A stretch of DNA of 64,000 bases from Cohnella abietis (GTDB lineage: Bacteria; Bacillota; Bacilli; Paenibacillales; Paenibacillaceae), in contig NZ_AP019400.1 in NCBI RefSeq assembly GCF_004295585.1, forward strand, positions 3,260,001-3,324,000, read 5' to 3'. The notes beneath the pieces are model-generated. The model did not search any database. It was not told the DNA's origin and was given only the letters and a program-made list of their open reading frames with translations. Within the stretch, counting starts at the first letter, position 1; every line of letters begins with the position of its first letter. Shown one piece after another: positions 45,887 to 53,835 of the stretch. The translations under genes and the position numbers were made by a program.

Positions 45887-46345
45887 ATGTTTTCATCAGC
45901 ATCGTTCATTTACATAACTAGAGCAGGTTTAAATCGCGACCTCGGCTTTTCAAATCATGACCGTAAGGAAAATTTGCGACGGGCAGCAGAAGTGGCAGCT
46001 ATGTTCTTAGAGGTTGGTTTTGTAGTTATGCTTCCAATGATTTCACCTTTAAGAGCAGCTAGAGATGAAGTAAGGATTCGTTTTGATTCAACGGATTTAG
46101 CAGAAATCTATGTAAGGTGTTCCATAGACGTCTGTGAAAGGCTTGATCCTAAAGGGCTTTATCATATAGCTAGGAATGGAGGATTACTTAATTTCACAGG
46201 AGTCGATGCAATTTATGAAGAACCAATAAAACCGGAGTTGACTTTAGACACAGAACATACATCTGTAGAGTTATGCACGCAAGAACTTGTTGAATTCATC
46301 ACCAGAAAGTTCGAGATAAATTCAGAAGGAGAGGAAGCATTATGA
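45887..46345 (+). pseudogene. cysC: Adenylyl-sulfate (APS) kinase, N-terminus missing
   Basis: From GLNRDLGFSNHDRKENLRR onward this is CysC: VMLPMISPLRAARDEVR, EIYVRCSIDVCERLDPKGLY, FTGVDAIYEEPIKPEL, LDTEHTSVE. The first 75 or so residues, including the P-loop that binds ATP, are gone; the residues before GLNRDLG (ASFIYITRA) are unrelated. The protein cannot work as a kinase. Its TGA overlaps the sulfotransferase ATG (ATGA), the original operon order: PAPS maker then PAPS user. Confidence 0.85.
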
Positions 46346-46875
46346 CACAACCCTTACAAAGCTTCACGATATGGTTCTCACAGCAGACAGGAAGCACGTT
46401 ACTCCATTATGCATTGGGCTCGACAGGGGTAGCAGGTAATCCGAGTGAGTGGCTACATTTTGAATACAAAAACCCCGCCACATTGAAACGAGAGGATCTT
46501 GAACAGATATGGAAAAATGGAACTACGCCTAATGGTGTATTCGGGTTGAAAATTGGTTTTGAAGAGAAATGGATTGATGCATTTCGCACTTTGTTTGAGC
46601 TCCCGCAGAATGCTTCACGTGCTGAGGTGTGGAGTACAGCCTTTCCGAATTGCTCCAAACATGTCTATATTACGCGCAGAAACAAGGTTAGATTGGCTGT
46701 GTCGTGGTGGCGTGCGATCGTATCTGGAGAATGGCATCGAAATTATGGGGAAAAGCCCTTCCGCTTTAGAAATCACAATAGCTCACTTTCTCAAATACGT
46801 ACACTCTTTAGGAGCAACCTTTCGATTTCTCCTAAAGAGTGTACGTATTTTATTACATTTCTTTATAGTACTTGA
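46342..46875 (+). pseudogene. Stf0-type sulfotransferase, C-terminus lost
   Basis: N-terminal 130 residues match Stf0 sulfotransferases: TIWFSQQTGSTLLHYALGST (PAPS 5'-phosphate loop), GVAGNPSEWLHF, GVFGLKIGF, VYITRRNKVRLAVSWWRA. The usual 250-residue protein is cut short: after about residue 150 the frame runs into a 22-bp inverted repeat (46793-46850) and foreign sequence. Non-functional partner of the broken APS kinase. Confidence 0.8.
46793..46850. repeat. Perfect 22-bp inverted repeat
   Basis: Left arm 46793-46814 and right arm 46829-46850 are exact complements (AAATACGTACAC...TTTAGGAG), 14-nt loop. It sits at the sulfotransferase break point and 2 bp from the stop of the minus-strand membrane gene; it may terminate that gene, or be a mobile-element scar. 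Confidence 0.85.
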
Positions 46876-47284
46876 TTCGGTAGTAAGTGCAGTATCCAAT
46901 GATAAACAAATAGGCAAATACCAAAAGCGATACAACTGTTAAATCGATATCCATCAAGGCAACTGTTATATTTAAGGCTCCAAACACAAAAACCATCAAG
47001 TCAAAGGCTTTCGCTTTTGCCCGGTTTGCGTTTGCTAAATTACGCTCATCTTTATGGACAATCTCTAGCTTCTTTGCAACGGCGGGATTATTCTTCGTAG
47101 CAAGTCGGACGATTATTTCTCCCATACCGTGACCGAAAATACCGCACCCAAGCCCAACGCATATATAAAGCAACGCTCGCAGTATACCTTGTGGATCTTC
47201 GATTGTCTTGATGAAGTACACACCACTTGCCAGTAGTCCTGCGCCTATAACGGTAAAAAAATAAGACGAAATCGGTTTTTTCAT
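46853..47284 (-). CDS. Small membrane protein (XRE-linked, DUF6442-like)
   Basis: 143 aa with four hydrophobic segments and a cytoplasmic helical stretch between pairs (VAKKLEIVHKDERNLANANRAKAKAFD). Gene order XRE then this protein with ATGA overlap is a common two-gene unit in Bacillota; function unknown. Confidence 0.8.
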   Translation of the reverse strand: MKKPISSYFFTVIGAGLLASGVYFIKTIEDPQGILRALLYICVGLGCGIFGHGMGEIIVRLATKNNPAVAKKLEIVHKDERNLANANRAKAKAFDLMVFVFGALNITVALMDIDLTVVSLLVFAYLFIIGYCTYYRIKYYKEM

Positions 47285-47493
47285 ATCTGATCCTCCTCGT
47301 AAATAAATATTTCTTCAATACTCATACCGAAATAGCGAGCAATCTTGAACGCTAAAAGGATCGATGGGTTATATCGTCCGTTTTCCAGCGAACCGATCGT
47401 TTGCCTAGTCACTTCAAGAGCCGTTGCTAATTCCTCTTGCTTAATTCCGCGTAGCTTGCGGATTTCTTCTAAACGGTTATTCAATGCGTTCAC
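47281..47493 (-). CDS. XRE-family mini-regulator
   Basis: 70 aa, nearly only an HTH_3 domain (LRGIKQEELATALEVTRQTI, SLENGRYNPSILLAFKIARYFG), ending IEEIFIYEEDQI. YgzD/YozG type. Translationally coupled to the membrane protein, which it likely regulates. Confidence 0.9.
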   Translation of the reverse strand: MNALNNRLEEIRKLRGIKQEELATALEVTRQTIGSLENGRYNPSILLAFKIARYFGMSIEEIFIYEEDQI

Positions 47494-47801
47494 CGCCTTG
47501 GTGGAAAGTTAGCTTTACATGAAAAATATATCGTTCACCGCAAGGAATGTCAAGCGTGCTTTCCATTTTATGATGCTTTAACTTGCCATTATAGATAGCC
47601 TGGAGAACCTTACAATTAGAACCGCGAAAAAAATTGAGTGAAAAAGTTCATCTCGCTATATATTCGCCCTGTTGCTATCTCTTGTGATGGAAGATAATTA
47701 ACATAAACATATGGTCTATAGCTTCGGCGGGAAAGGATATTGCAACAGTGACTATTATCTAAAAGCGTAAGTCTAAAAGAGAGCATGAATGAGGGATTCT
47801 T
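47494..47801. other. Gap without a supported gene
   Basis: Contains the presumed promoter of the minus-strand XRE operon; no repeats, RNA or stumps recognised. Confidence 0.5.
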
Positions 47802-48251
47802 TTGCAAAAGGTGATAATTCCAGAAGAGGTTTCTATAAGTTTGAGGAAAGATATGGAGCGAATATGGGATATAAGACAACCGTACTGGTATCCATTATTT
47901 GATTGCAGTAGAGAAGACCTAATTGCTTTTAATTCCGAATATATCGAAAGTGAAGAGAAGTTGAAAGAGATTATTACGTTGCTTAAGCACCATGGAGTTG
48001 AGCAGGTGATTGAATTTCTAGAAACAGGTGGGACGTATAATTTACAGGTTTCAAATTTGTATCCTTATTATTACTACAATGGCGATTTCACAGGCAGTGA
48101 GGGGTTTTGGACTTCGCAGAATATGGATTGGATTATTTATGCTTCTCATGAAGGAACAATAACGTTTGGTGGCGAGTGGTTAATTAATAAGATAAAGCCA
48201 TTGTGGTCTGACTGGAAAAGCAATCTTGAGTGGGATACAAAGAATCAATAA
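47802..48251 (+). CDS. Hypothetical protein, immunity-like
   Basis: 149 aa from TTG 47802 (weak ribosome site). Aromatic-rich and acidic: RQPYWYPLFDCSREDL, PYYYYNGDFTGSEGFW, DWIIYASHEGTITFGGEWL. The size, composition and C-terminal DW...SHE.T..FGG pattern resemble small immunity proteins, but no family is certain. Confidence 0.6.
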   Translation: MQKVIIPEEVSISLRKDMERIWDIRQPYWYPLFDCSREDLIAFNSEYIESEEKLKEIITLLKHHGVEQVIEFLETGGTYNLQVSNLYPYYYYNGDFTGSEGFWTSQNMDWIIYASHEGTITFGGEWLINKIKPLWSDWKSNLEWDTKNQ

Positions 48252-48352
48252 GGGGACTGTTTAGGATGACAATGCAGAATGTATTGTAGCAAGTCGTAAA
48301 AGAAACCATTGCTCCCTTGTTTAAGGGGCCAAAATGGAGGTGCTCTCGTACT

Positions 48353-49330
48353 ATGACGATCCAATCCGAACATACATTGGCTACACCAGCGGACGGTAGC
48401 ATCAAGGAATTGCTTGCTGTAGAAACGGGTCGTTTGGCAGATCTGATTAGTGGACTAGCTCCATATGATGGTAGCTTTAGACAGTGCATCCCTGGTTTGT
48501 CCGTGGGTCGTTATTCTCAAGTAAATAAGGACGATGTGAAATCTTTCGACTTGCCCTCAATGTTAATTGTTGCACAAGGGGCGAAGTCATTGACAGTAGG
48601 GCAAGAGGTCTATCAATTCAGTCAATCGCAGATACTTATGCTTCCTGTAGCTCTGCCGATTGCGTTGAAGGTCACACAAGCTAGTCACTCCGAGCCTTAT
48701 CTAAGTGTGAAACTTGTTCTTGACCCGCATAAAATTGCTGAATTAGCTCTCAAGGTATATCCACAGGGTGTGCCTGCCGTTACGAAATGGAGCGCGGGTT
48801 ATATTCTTAACGCCGATATAGGAATGATTAACGCTGCATCAAGACTTGTAAAATGCTTGAACAATACCAGCGATGCTGAATTGCTCGGTCCCCTAGTAAT
48901 GGATGAGTTTTTGATACGCGTCCTGCGCAGCCCTATTGGATCTCGGATCGCTGAACTTGGCTTTACAGGCTCGGAAACGCATCTAGTTTCGAAAGCTGTT
49001 GATTGGCTTCGCAATCATTTCTCCATTCAAATAAAGGTTGCGGAATTGGCTGAAATGGTACATATGAGTGAGTCTACTTTTCGTGTGCACTTTAAGTCCA
49101 TTACTTCAATGAGTCCATTACAATACCAGAAAGCACTTCGCCTACATGAAGCGAGACGACTAATGATATCCGAATCAATAGACGCTACAACAGCTTGCAA
49201 TCTAGTAGGCTATGCTAGCCCCTCGCAATTTAATCGAGATTACAGCCGATTTTTTGGAAGTCCGCCAAAAAGAGATGTTGTAGCATTACGTCAACAAGTG
49301 ACTACTGATTCGGATCTTCCGTTGGAATAG
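48353..49330 (+). CDS. AraC-family regulator with AraC_N domain
   Basis: 325 aa. N-terminal AraC_N (PF06719-type) sensor (LSVGRYSQVNKDDVKSFDLP, LMLPVALPIALKVTQAS), C-terminal AraC HTH (IQIKVAELAEMVHMSESTFRVHFKSIT, ATTACNLVGYASPSQFNRDYSRFFGSPP). ATG 48353 follows ATGGAGGTG. Likely regulates the epimerase-like gene 140 bp downstream, a pairing seen often with this subfamily. Confidence 0.9.
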   Translation: MTIQSEHTLATPADGSIKELLAVETGRLADLISGLAPYDGSFRQCIPGLSVGRYSQVNKDDVKSFDLPSMLIVAQGAKSLTVGQEVYQFSQSQILMLPVALPIALKVTQASHSEPYLSVKLVLDPHKIAELALKVYPQGVPAVTKWSAGYILNADIGMINAASRLVKCLNNTSDAELLGPLVMDEFLIRVLRSPIGSRIAELGFTGSETHLVSKAVDWLRNHFSIQIKVAELAEMVHMSESTFRVHFKSITSMSPLQYQKALRLHEARRLMISESIDATTACNLVGYASPSQFNRDYSRFFGSPPKRDVVALRQQVTTDSDLPLE

Positions 49331-49470
49331 GCAATAAGTGAAGCGGAACGGGCAATCATCGGGATAAGATGAGTATTAAAATAAACTTAGCCTTGTAACT
49401 ACGATTTCCGATTATGCGTTAATCATTTCGTAGGCTCAAGTAAATTTAATATTCAGGGGTGGAGCTCTTC

Positions 49471-50367
49471 ATGCGTGTTTTTGTAACTGGAGCAACAGGT
49501 TTTATCGGTTCTGCCGTTGTAAGTGAATTGTTAAGAGCAGGGCACGAAGTCATTGGTCTGGCTCGCTCGGATGAAGCTGCTAGTACTCTCCTTAAAGACG
49601 GGGCATCTGTACATCGTGGTTCTTTGGATGATCTCGAAAGCCTTAGAAGAGGCGCAGAAGTGTCGGATGGTGTCATTCATACTGCCTTCAACCACGACTT
49701 TTCTAACATGGCAGCTGCGGGACTCACGGACCGACGTGCAGTTCAGACTCTCGGTGCAGCACTTGCTGGTTCAGGCCGCCCTTTAGTTGTCACTTCCGTG
49801 ATTGGTCATCTTACACCTAGTCGAATTGGCAGAGAGGAAGATGCTCCTGATGTCAACACTGCAGGTAAGCACCGCATCGCTTCTGAAGAGGAGGCTCTTT
49901 CCTTGGCATCTAAAGGAGTGCGAGTATCCGTGCTGAGGCTACCACCTTCGGTACACGGCGATGGTGACCGTGGCGGTTTTGTGCCGGCATTGATTAATGT
50001 CGCTCGGCGAACAGGTGCCTCAGCATATGTAGCTGAAGGTTCAAACCGCTGGTCCGCTGTACACCGACTAGATGCTGCACGACTATTCCAATTGGCACTT
50101 GAAGCTGCTCCTGCAGGCTCCAATCTCCATGCAATAGGAGAGGAAGGTGTGTCCATTCACGAGATTGCAGAAGTTATCGGTCGCCGCCTCGATTTACCTG
50201 TGATCAGCAAGTTGAATGAAGCTGCTCCTGATCATTTTGGTTGGCTGGCGCATTTTGCTTCGCAAAACATTCAGGCTTCGAGTAAGCTGACTCAAGAACT
50301 TCTCGGGTGGAAGCCTGAGCATGCAAATCTTCTGCGTGATCTGGCGGGGGATTATTATTTTAGCTAA
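49471..50367 (+). CDS. NAD(P)-dependent epimerase/dehydratase-like oxidoreductase
   Basis: 298 aa. Atypical extended SDR: VTGATGFIGSAVV Rossmann motif at residue 5, VIHTAF, LRLPPSVHGDGDRGGFVP, and RWSAVHRLDAARLFQLAL. C-terminus LLGWKPEHANLLRDL recurs as a stump at 51673. ATG 49471 has GGGGTGGAG upstream. Confidence 0.9.
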   Translation: MRVFVTGATGFIGSAVVSELLRAGHEVIGLARSDEAASTLLKDGASVHRGSLDDLESLRRGAEVSDGVIHTAFNHDFSNMAAAGLTDRRAVQTLGAALAGSGRPLVVTSVIGHLTPSRIGREEDAPDVNTAGKHRIASEEEALSLASKGVRVSVLRLPPSVHGDGDRGGFVPALINVARRTGASAYVAEGSNRWSAVHRLDAARLFQLALEAAPAGSNLHAIGEEGVSIHEIAEVIGRRLDLPVISKLNEAAPDHFGWLAHFASQNIQASSKLTQELLGWKPEHANLLRDLAGDYYFS

Positions 50368-50439
50368 CAAAGCGTTTCGGCACACTGACGATATTGCGTG
50401 GAGGATTAATGTTAGCCATACGTCAACTTGCCGTTACTG

Positions 50440-50640
50440 ACAGCGTGGAGAATCATGACATAAATAATGGCAATTTTGGATTATGCTTGAAGATTTATCT
50501 TCTTGGATTTATACTTTTACATGAAGCGAAAAAACACAGTCTGGTTGGTAGTCCAGGCGCATGAGCTTTTGCAAGATAGCTATGTCAGTAACCTTCCCCC
50601 CTCGGGATGTCCATCGTTTCGTTTTATGAAGAGGGGGAGT
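50440..50640 (+). ncRNA. Structured leader, probable yjdF (azaaromatic) riboswitch
   Basis: A 200-nt non-coding leader lies right before a yjdF gene, the place where the yjdF RNA motif is known in Bacillota. The expression platform can be seen: CCCCCTC (50597-50603) can pair with GAGGGGG (50631-50637), which is the gene's ribosome site, so the folded state blocks translation. The aptamer itself was not verified base by base. Confidence 0.6.
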
Positions 50641-50644
50641 CAGT

Positions 50645-51055
50645 ATGAAGTTAACAGTATTTCATGATGGTCAGTATTGGGTTGGAGTCGTTGAAGAGCA
50701 GGATCAAGGGAAATTAAAAGCTGCAAGATTTATTTTTGGCACAGAACCGAATCATGAAGAAGTTCTAGAATTTATAAGATGTGAAATGTTAGAACTTCTA
50801 AGTGGACTCACTCAAGAGGTGGAGATCAAGCATTCAGGCAATAGGAAGGTTAGTCCGAAACGACTGGCCAGGCAAGCAGCATTTGAATTGAGTGCGAAAG
50901 GAATTTCTTCTCACGCACAGGACGCCCTTAAGCTGGAGTATGAAAAACACAAGTTACAGAAGCGTGCATATTCAAAGCAACAAGTAGAAGAAAAAAAGTC
51001 CTATATTAGGCAACTAAAGATTAATAAGTTAAAAGAAAAGCGTCGAGGGCATTAA
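50645..51055 (+). CDS. yjdF: YjdF-family protein (DUF2992)
   Basis: 136 aa: MKLTVFHDGQYWVGVVE, KAARFIFGTEPNHEEVLEFI, SPKRLARQAAFELSAKGIS, QLKINKLKEKRRGH, all family hallmarks. Very basic C-terminus. Function unclear; its riboswitch responds to aza-aromatic compounds, so a role in handling such compounds is assumed. Ribosome site GAGGGGGAG. Confidence 0.92.
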   Translation: MKLTVFHDGQYWVGVVEEQDQGKLKAARFIFGTEPNHEEVLEFIRCEMLELLSGLTQEVEIKHSGNRKVSPKRLARQAAFELSAKGISSHAQDALKLEYEKHKLQKRAYSKQQVEEKKSYIRQLKINKLKEKRRGH

Positions 51056-51234
51056 CACTCCAATTAAATCGCTTGGTCATGACTTAAGGGCATCCATTGA
51101 AATGGGTGCCCTTAAACTTGCCATTAAAGGCAGCGAAGAGAAACGTATTGACAAGGAGTGGTACTAGACCTCGACTCGACTGTGGGAACACAGTAAAGTT
51201 TGAAATTTATATTTGAACAGGAGGAAATTCAATC

Positions 51235-51672
51235 GTGCTGTTTCGAAAAGCAATTACAACCGATATACCGCAGTTAATTAAATTTCGTAAGATATTGCTA
51301 TGTCATGAGGACAACAATAGTATGGATGCAACATTTAGAAACTACTTTGACTCCTCATTATCAGACAAGTCACTCGTTGTATGGGTAGCTGATGATGATG
51401 GAGTAGTTGTATCAACAGTATGTTTTTGCATATGTCGATTTGCACCACGATTTGAAAATCCTTCTGGATTGGTTGCATACATGACTAATGTTTACACAAT
51501 CCCAAATTACCGTCGTAAAGGTATAGTATCCAAACTTATTAGTAAAGCAATAGACGATTTGAAGACACAGGGAATTAGAAAAATCCTGCTACATTCGCCT
51601 GATATGGCTAAACCGATGTATGAAAGATTTGGTTTTATTGAAGGAAAGAACTATTTGTCAAAAAGTATTTGA
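51235..51672 (+). CDS. GNAT-family N-acetyltransferase
   Basis: 145 aa. GTG start with AGGAGG 9 nt upstream. Motif A YTIPNYRRKGIVSKLISKAI (RRKGI), C-terminal KPMYERFGF. Acceptor unknown. Confidence 0.88.
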   Translation: MLFRKAITTDIPQLIKFRKILLCHEDNNSMDATFRNYFDSSLSDKSLVVWVADDDGVVVSTVCFCICRFAPRFENPSGLVAYMTNVYTIPNYRRKGIVSKLISKAIDDLKTQGIRKILLHSPDMAKPMYERFGFIEGKNYLSKSI

Positions 51673-52018
51673 TGCTAGAACGGAAGCCTGAGCATACAGA
51701 TCTTTTGCGTGATCTGGAGGAGAATTGGACAGCATTCCACCAACGGAAGGAATCGAATTACGGAAGTTGATGAAAGGGACCCCCAATCCCAATAGCTATT
51801 TTATCTTAGTTGATCCCTCAGTCATAGAAATTATATCAATTATTGAAGAGGGGCAAAAACAAGGCATCGTTCGTGAAATGAATAAGGTGTTATTATGCCA
51901 GCTCCTTTATGGAATGATAACGACTGTGATAAAGGGCTATCTGGCAGAAGAATATCCCCTTGATGAATATGAAATCCAACAAACCATTGATGCCTGCTGG
52001 AAATCAATTAAGGTTTAA
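51673..52018 (+). pseudogene. SDR C-terminal stump joined to a TetR C-terminal fragment
   Basis: Immediately after the GNAT stop the sequence reads RKPEHTDLLRDLEEN, a second copy of the end of the epimerase gene at 50308-50350 (WKPEHANLLRDL). It is followed by 51725-52018 (98 codons), which reads as the ligand-domain end of a TetR regulator (IIEEGQKQGIVREMNKVLLCQLLYG, IQQTIDACWKSIKV) with no HTH. Both are remnants. Confidence 0.6.
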
Positions 52019-52113
52019 GGTAGTCGCTTGACATGGAGTGAACTCCATCGGATAAGGTGTAGAAGAATTGAATTAGCGGTGAGGTCAGCCGCACAGTTGG
52101 AAAGGAGCTAGAG

Positions 52114-53460
52114 ATGGAGTCTGTCTACAGTATCGCAGACATTGCCCAGGAGACAGGGCTAACATATGATACGATACGTTATTATGAAAAAATCGGTCTG
52201 ATGCCGCCTTCTAAACGTACAGAGAATGGCCAGCGTCAGTACGATAAAACGGATCTGGAACGGTTCGTATTTATAACGCGTCTTCGGCGAACCAATATGC
52301 CGATAAAATCGATTGAACGCTATATGCATCTGGCGATGAATCAGCAGTATGAAAACTGTTATCATGTGCTGTTTGAGCACAAGCAACAGATTGCCCAGCA
52401 ACTGATAGAATTACAGTCCACGTTGGAGATTATGAATTTCAAGCTGCAGCATTATCAGGAACTGATGAGACTGTCAGAACTCGGAGGAGAAAACTTTATG
52501 AACCAATTTTCTTATTATACGGCTACACCTCAAGCACCGCTTCCGTCTGGATTCGGAGCAGCGTCTACTGCGAAAGAAGCACTTGGAGGCCGTGATCTGA
52601 GTGGGAAAATAGCTATTGTAACTGGAGGCTATTCCGGTATCGGATTGGAGACGACCCGTGTGCTGGCGGAAGCTGGTGCTACAGTAATCGTTCCTGCAAG
52701 AACACCCGAGAAAGCCAGGGAAGCACTCGCGCATATTCCGCGCACAGAGCTAGAAGAGCTTGATCTGATTAACCCTGAATCCATTGATGCCTTCGCGCAT
52801 CGTTTTCTGGATTCTGGACGTCCCTTAGATATCCTCATCAACAATGCAGGAATTATGGGACCCAAGGTGACTCACGATGCGAGAGGGTATGAAACCCAGT
52901 TTGCAACTAATCACTTAGGTCACTTTCAATTGACGTCTCGCTTATGGCCAGCGCTAAAGCAATCGGGAAACGCCCGGGTGGTCTCATTGTCTTCTATCGG
53001 GATCCATATAGCAGGTATCGACTTCGAAGATCTGAACTTCAAACAACGGCCGTATGACAAATACTTGGCCTACGGTCAATCCAAGACTGCGAACTCGCTG
53101 TTCGCTGTTGCGCTGGACCGCCGTGGACAGCCGCATGGTATCCGTGCATTTGCCGTTCATCCCGGCTCTATTATGACGGATTTAGCAAGGGATATGTCGG
53201 AAGAAGAACTTACTGCGACTAATAGCCAATATTCCTTCATAACTACAGAGCAGGGGGCTGCGACCAGTGTATGGTGTGCTACCAACCTGCAGCTTGAAGG
53301 CAAAGGCGGAGTCTACTGTGAGAGTGTGGATATCTCAACCCTTGTTCCAGACGATGCTCCCTTCGGGCCTGGAGTGCTTCAGCGGGCGATTGATCCCGGC
53401 TTGGCAGAGCGGCTGTGGCTACTAAGCCAGGAAATGACCGGCGTGACGCTTAGCGTCTGA
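52114..53460 (+). CDS. MerR regulator fused to a short-chain dehydrogenase
   Basis: 448 aa. Residues 1-128 are a full MerR protein (SIADIAQETGLTYDTIRYYEKIGLMPPSKR, dimer helix to LGGENF). Residues 129-448 are a complete SDR of the retinol-dehydrogenase-like type: TGGYSGIG (172-179), LINNAGIMG, SLSSIG, YGQSK. Between them, without a stop, lies GGAGGAGA and ATG 52498, 8 nt apart, so the SDR (320 aa) can also be made alone. The fusion suggests a substrate-sensing regulator coupled to its enzyme. AAAGGAGC before ATG 52114. Confidence 0.88.
   Translation: MESVYSIADIAQETGLTYDTIRYYEKIGLMPPSKRTENGQRQYDKTDLERFVFITRLRRTNMPIKSIERYMHLAMNQQYENCYHVLFEHKQQIAQQLIELQSTLEIMNFKLQHYQELMRLSELGGENFMNQFSYYTATPQAPLPSGFGAASTAKEALGGRDLSGKIAIVTGGYSGIGLETTRVLAEAGATVIVPARTPEKAREALAHIPRTELEELDLINPESIDAFAHRFLDSGRPLDILINNAGIMGPKVTHDARGYETQFATNHLGHFQLTSRLWPALKQSGNARVVSLSSIGIHIAGIDFEDLNFKQRPYDKYLAYGQSKTANSLFAVALDRRGQPHGIRAFAVHPGSIMTDLARDMSEEELTATNSQYSFITTEQGAATSVWCATNLQLEGKGGVYCESVDISTLVPDDAPFGPGVLQRAIDPGLAERLWLLSQEMTGVTLSV
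52482..52500 (+). promoter_or_regulatory. Internal ribosome site and start codon inside the MerR-SDR gene
   Basis: GGAGGAGA (52482-52489), 8-nt spacer, ATG 52498, in the reading frame of the fusion exactly at the domain border. Confidence 0.75.
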
Positions 53461-53596
53461 GGCTTAAAAATCTAACAAGGATTAGGAATAAAGCAGGTCG
53501 GAAGGAGAAATCCACTGGCCTGCTTTATTTTGCATGGCTGCGGAACGGTTGTGATACTATAGATGGAACTATGGTGCGATTCTAAAGGAGATAACA

Positions 53597-53635
53597 ATGA
53601 ACAACGGGAAAATATTGATTATTGAGGGCCGATAA
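53597..53635 (+). pseudogene. First codons of a response-regulator gene
   Basis: AAAGGAGATAACA and ATG are followed by NNGKILIIEGR then TAA. This looks like the start of a receiver domain (KILIVEDE) that was cut after nine or ten residues; the following 200 bp are unrelated and AT-rich. Confidence 0.4.
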
Positions 53636-53710
53636 AACATTTTAATTGACAAGAAATTTGTTTTAATGCTATTTAATACGGAAATTGTTCTCTCTTTTTT
53701 AACTATTATT

Positions 53711-53729
53711 GAGAATGATTATCTTTATC
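53711..53729. promoter_or_regulatory. Fur box upstream of the NHL/SLH gene
   Basis: GAGAATGATTATCTTTATC agrees with the 19-bp iron box at 16 positions; 107 bp upstream of the start at 53836. Confidence 0.6.
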
Positions 53730-53835
53730 ATATTAATGGCTCGTTCCGGGAGGAGATGTGAACAGTAAGGTTTAGGTTTGACAGCTACATATTGATTTAT
53801 TACTTCAAAGAATGACGAAAAGGAAAGTGACACTA

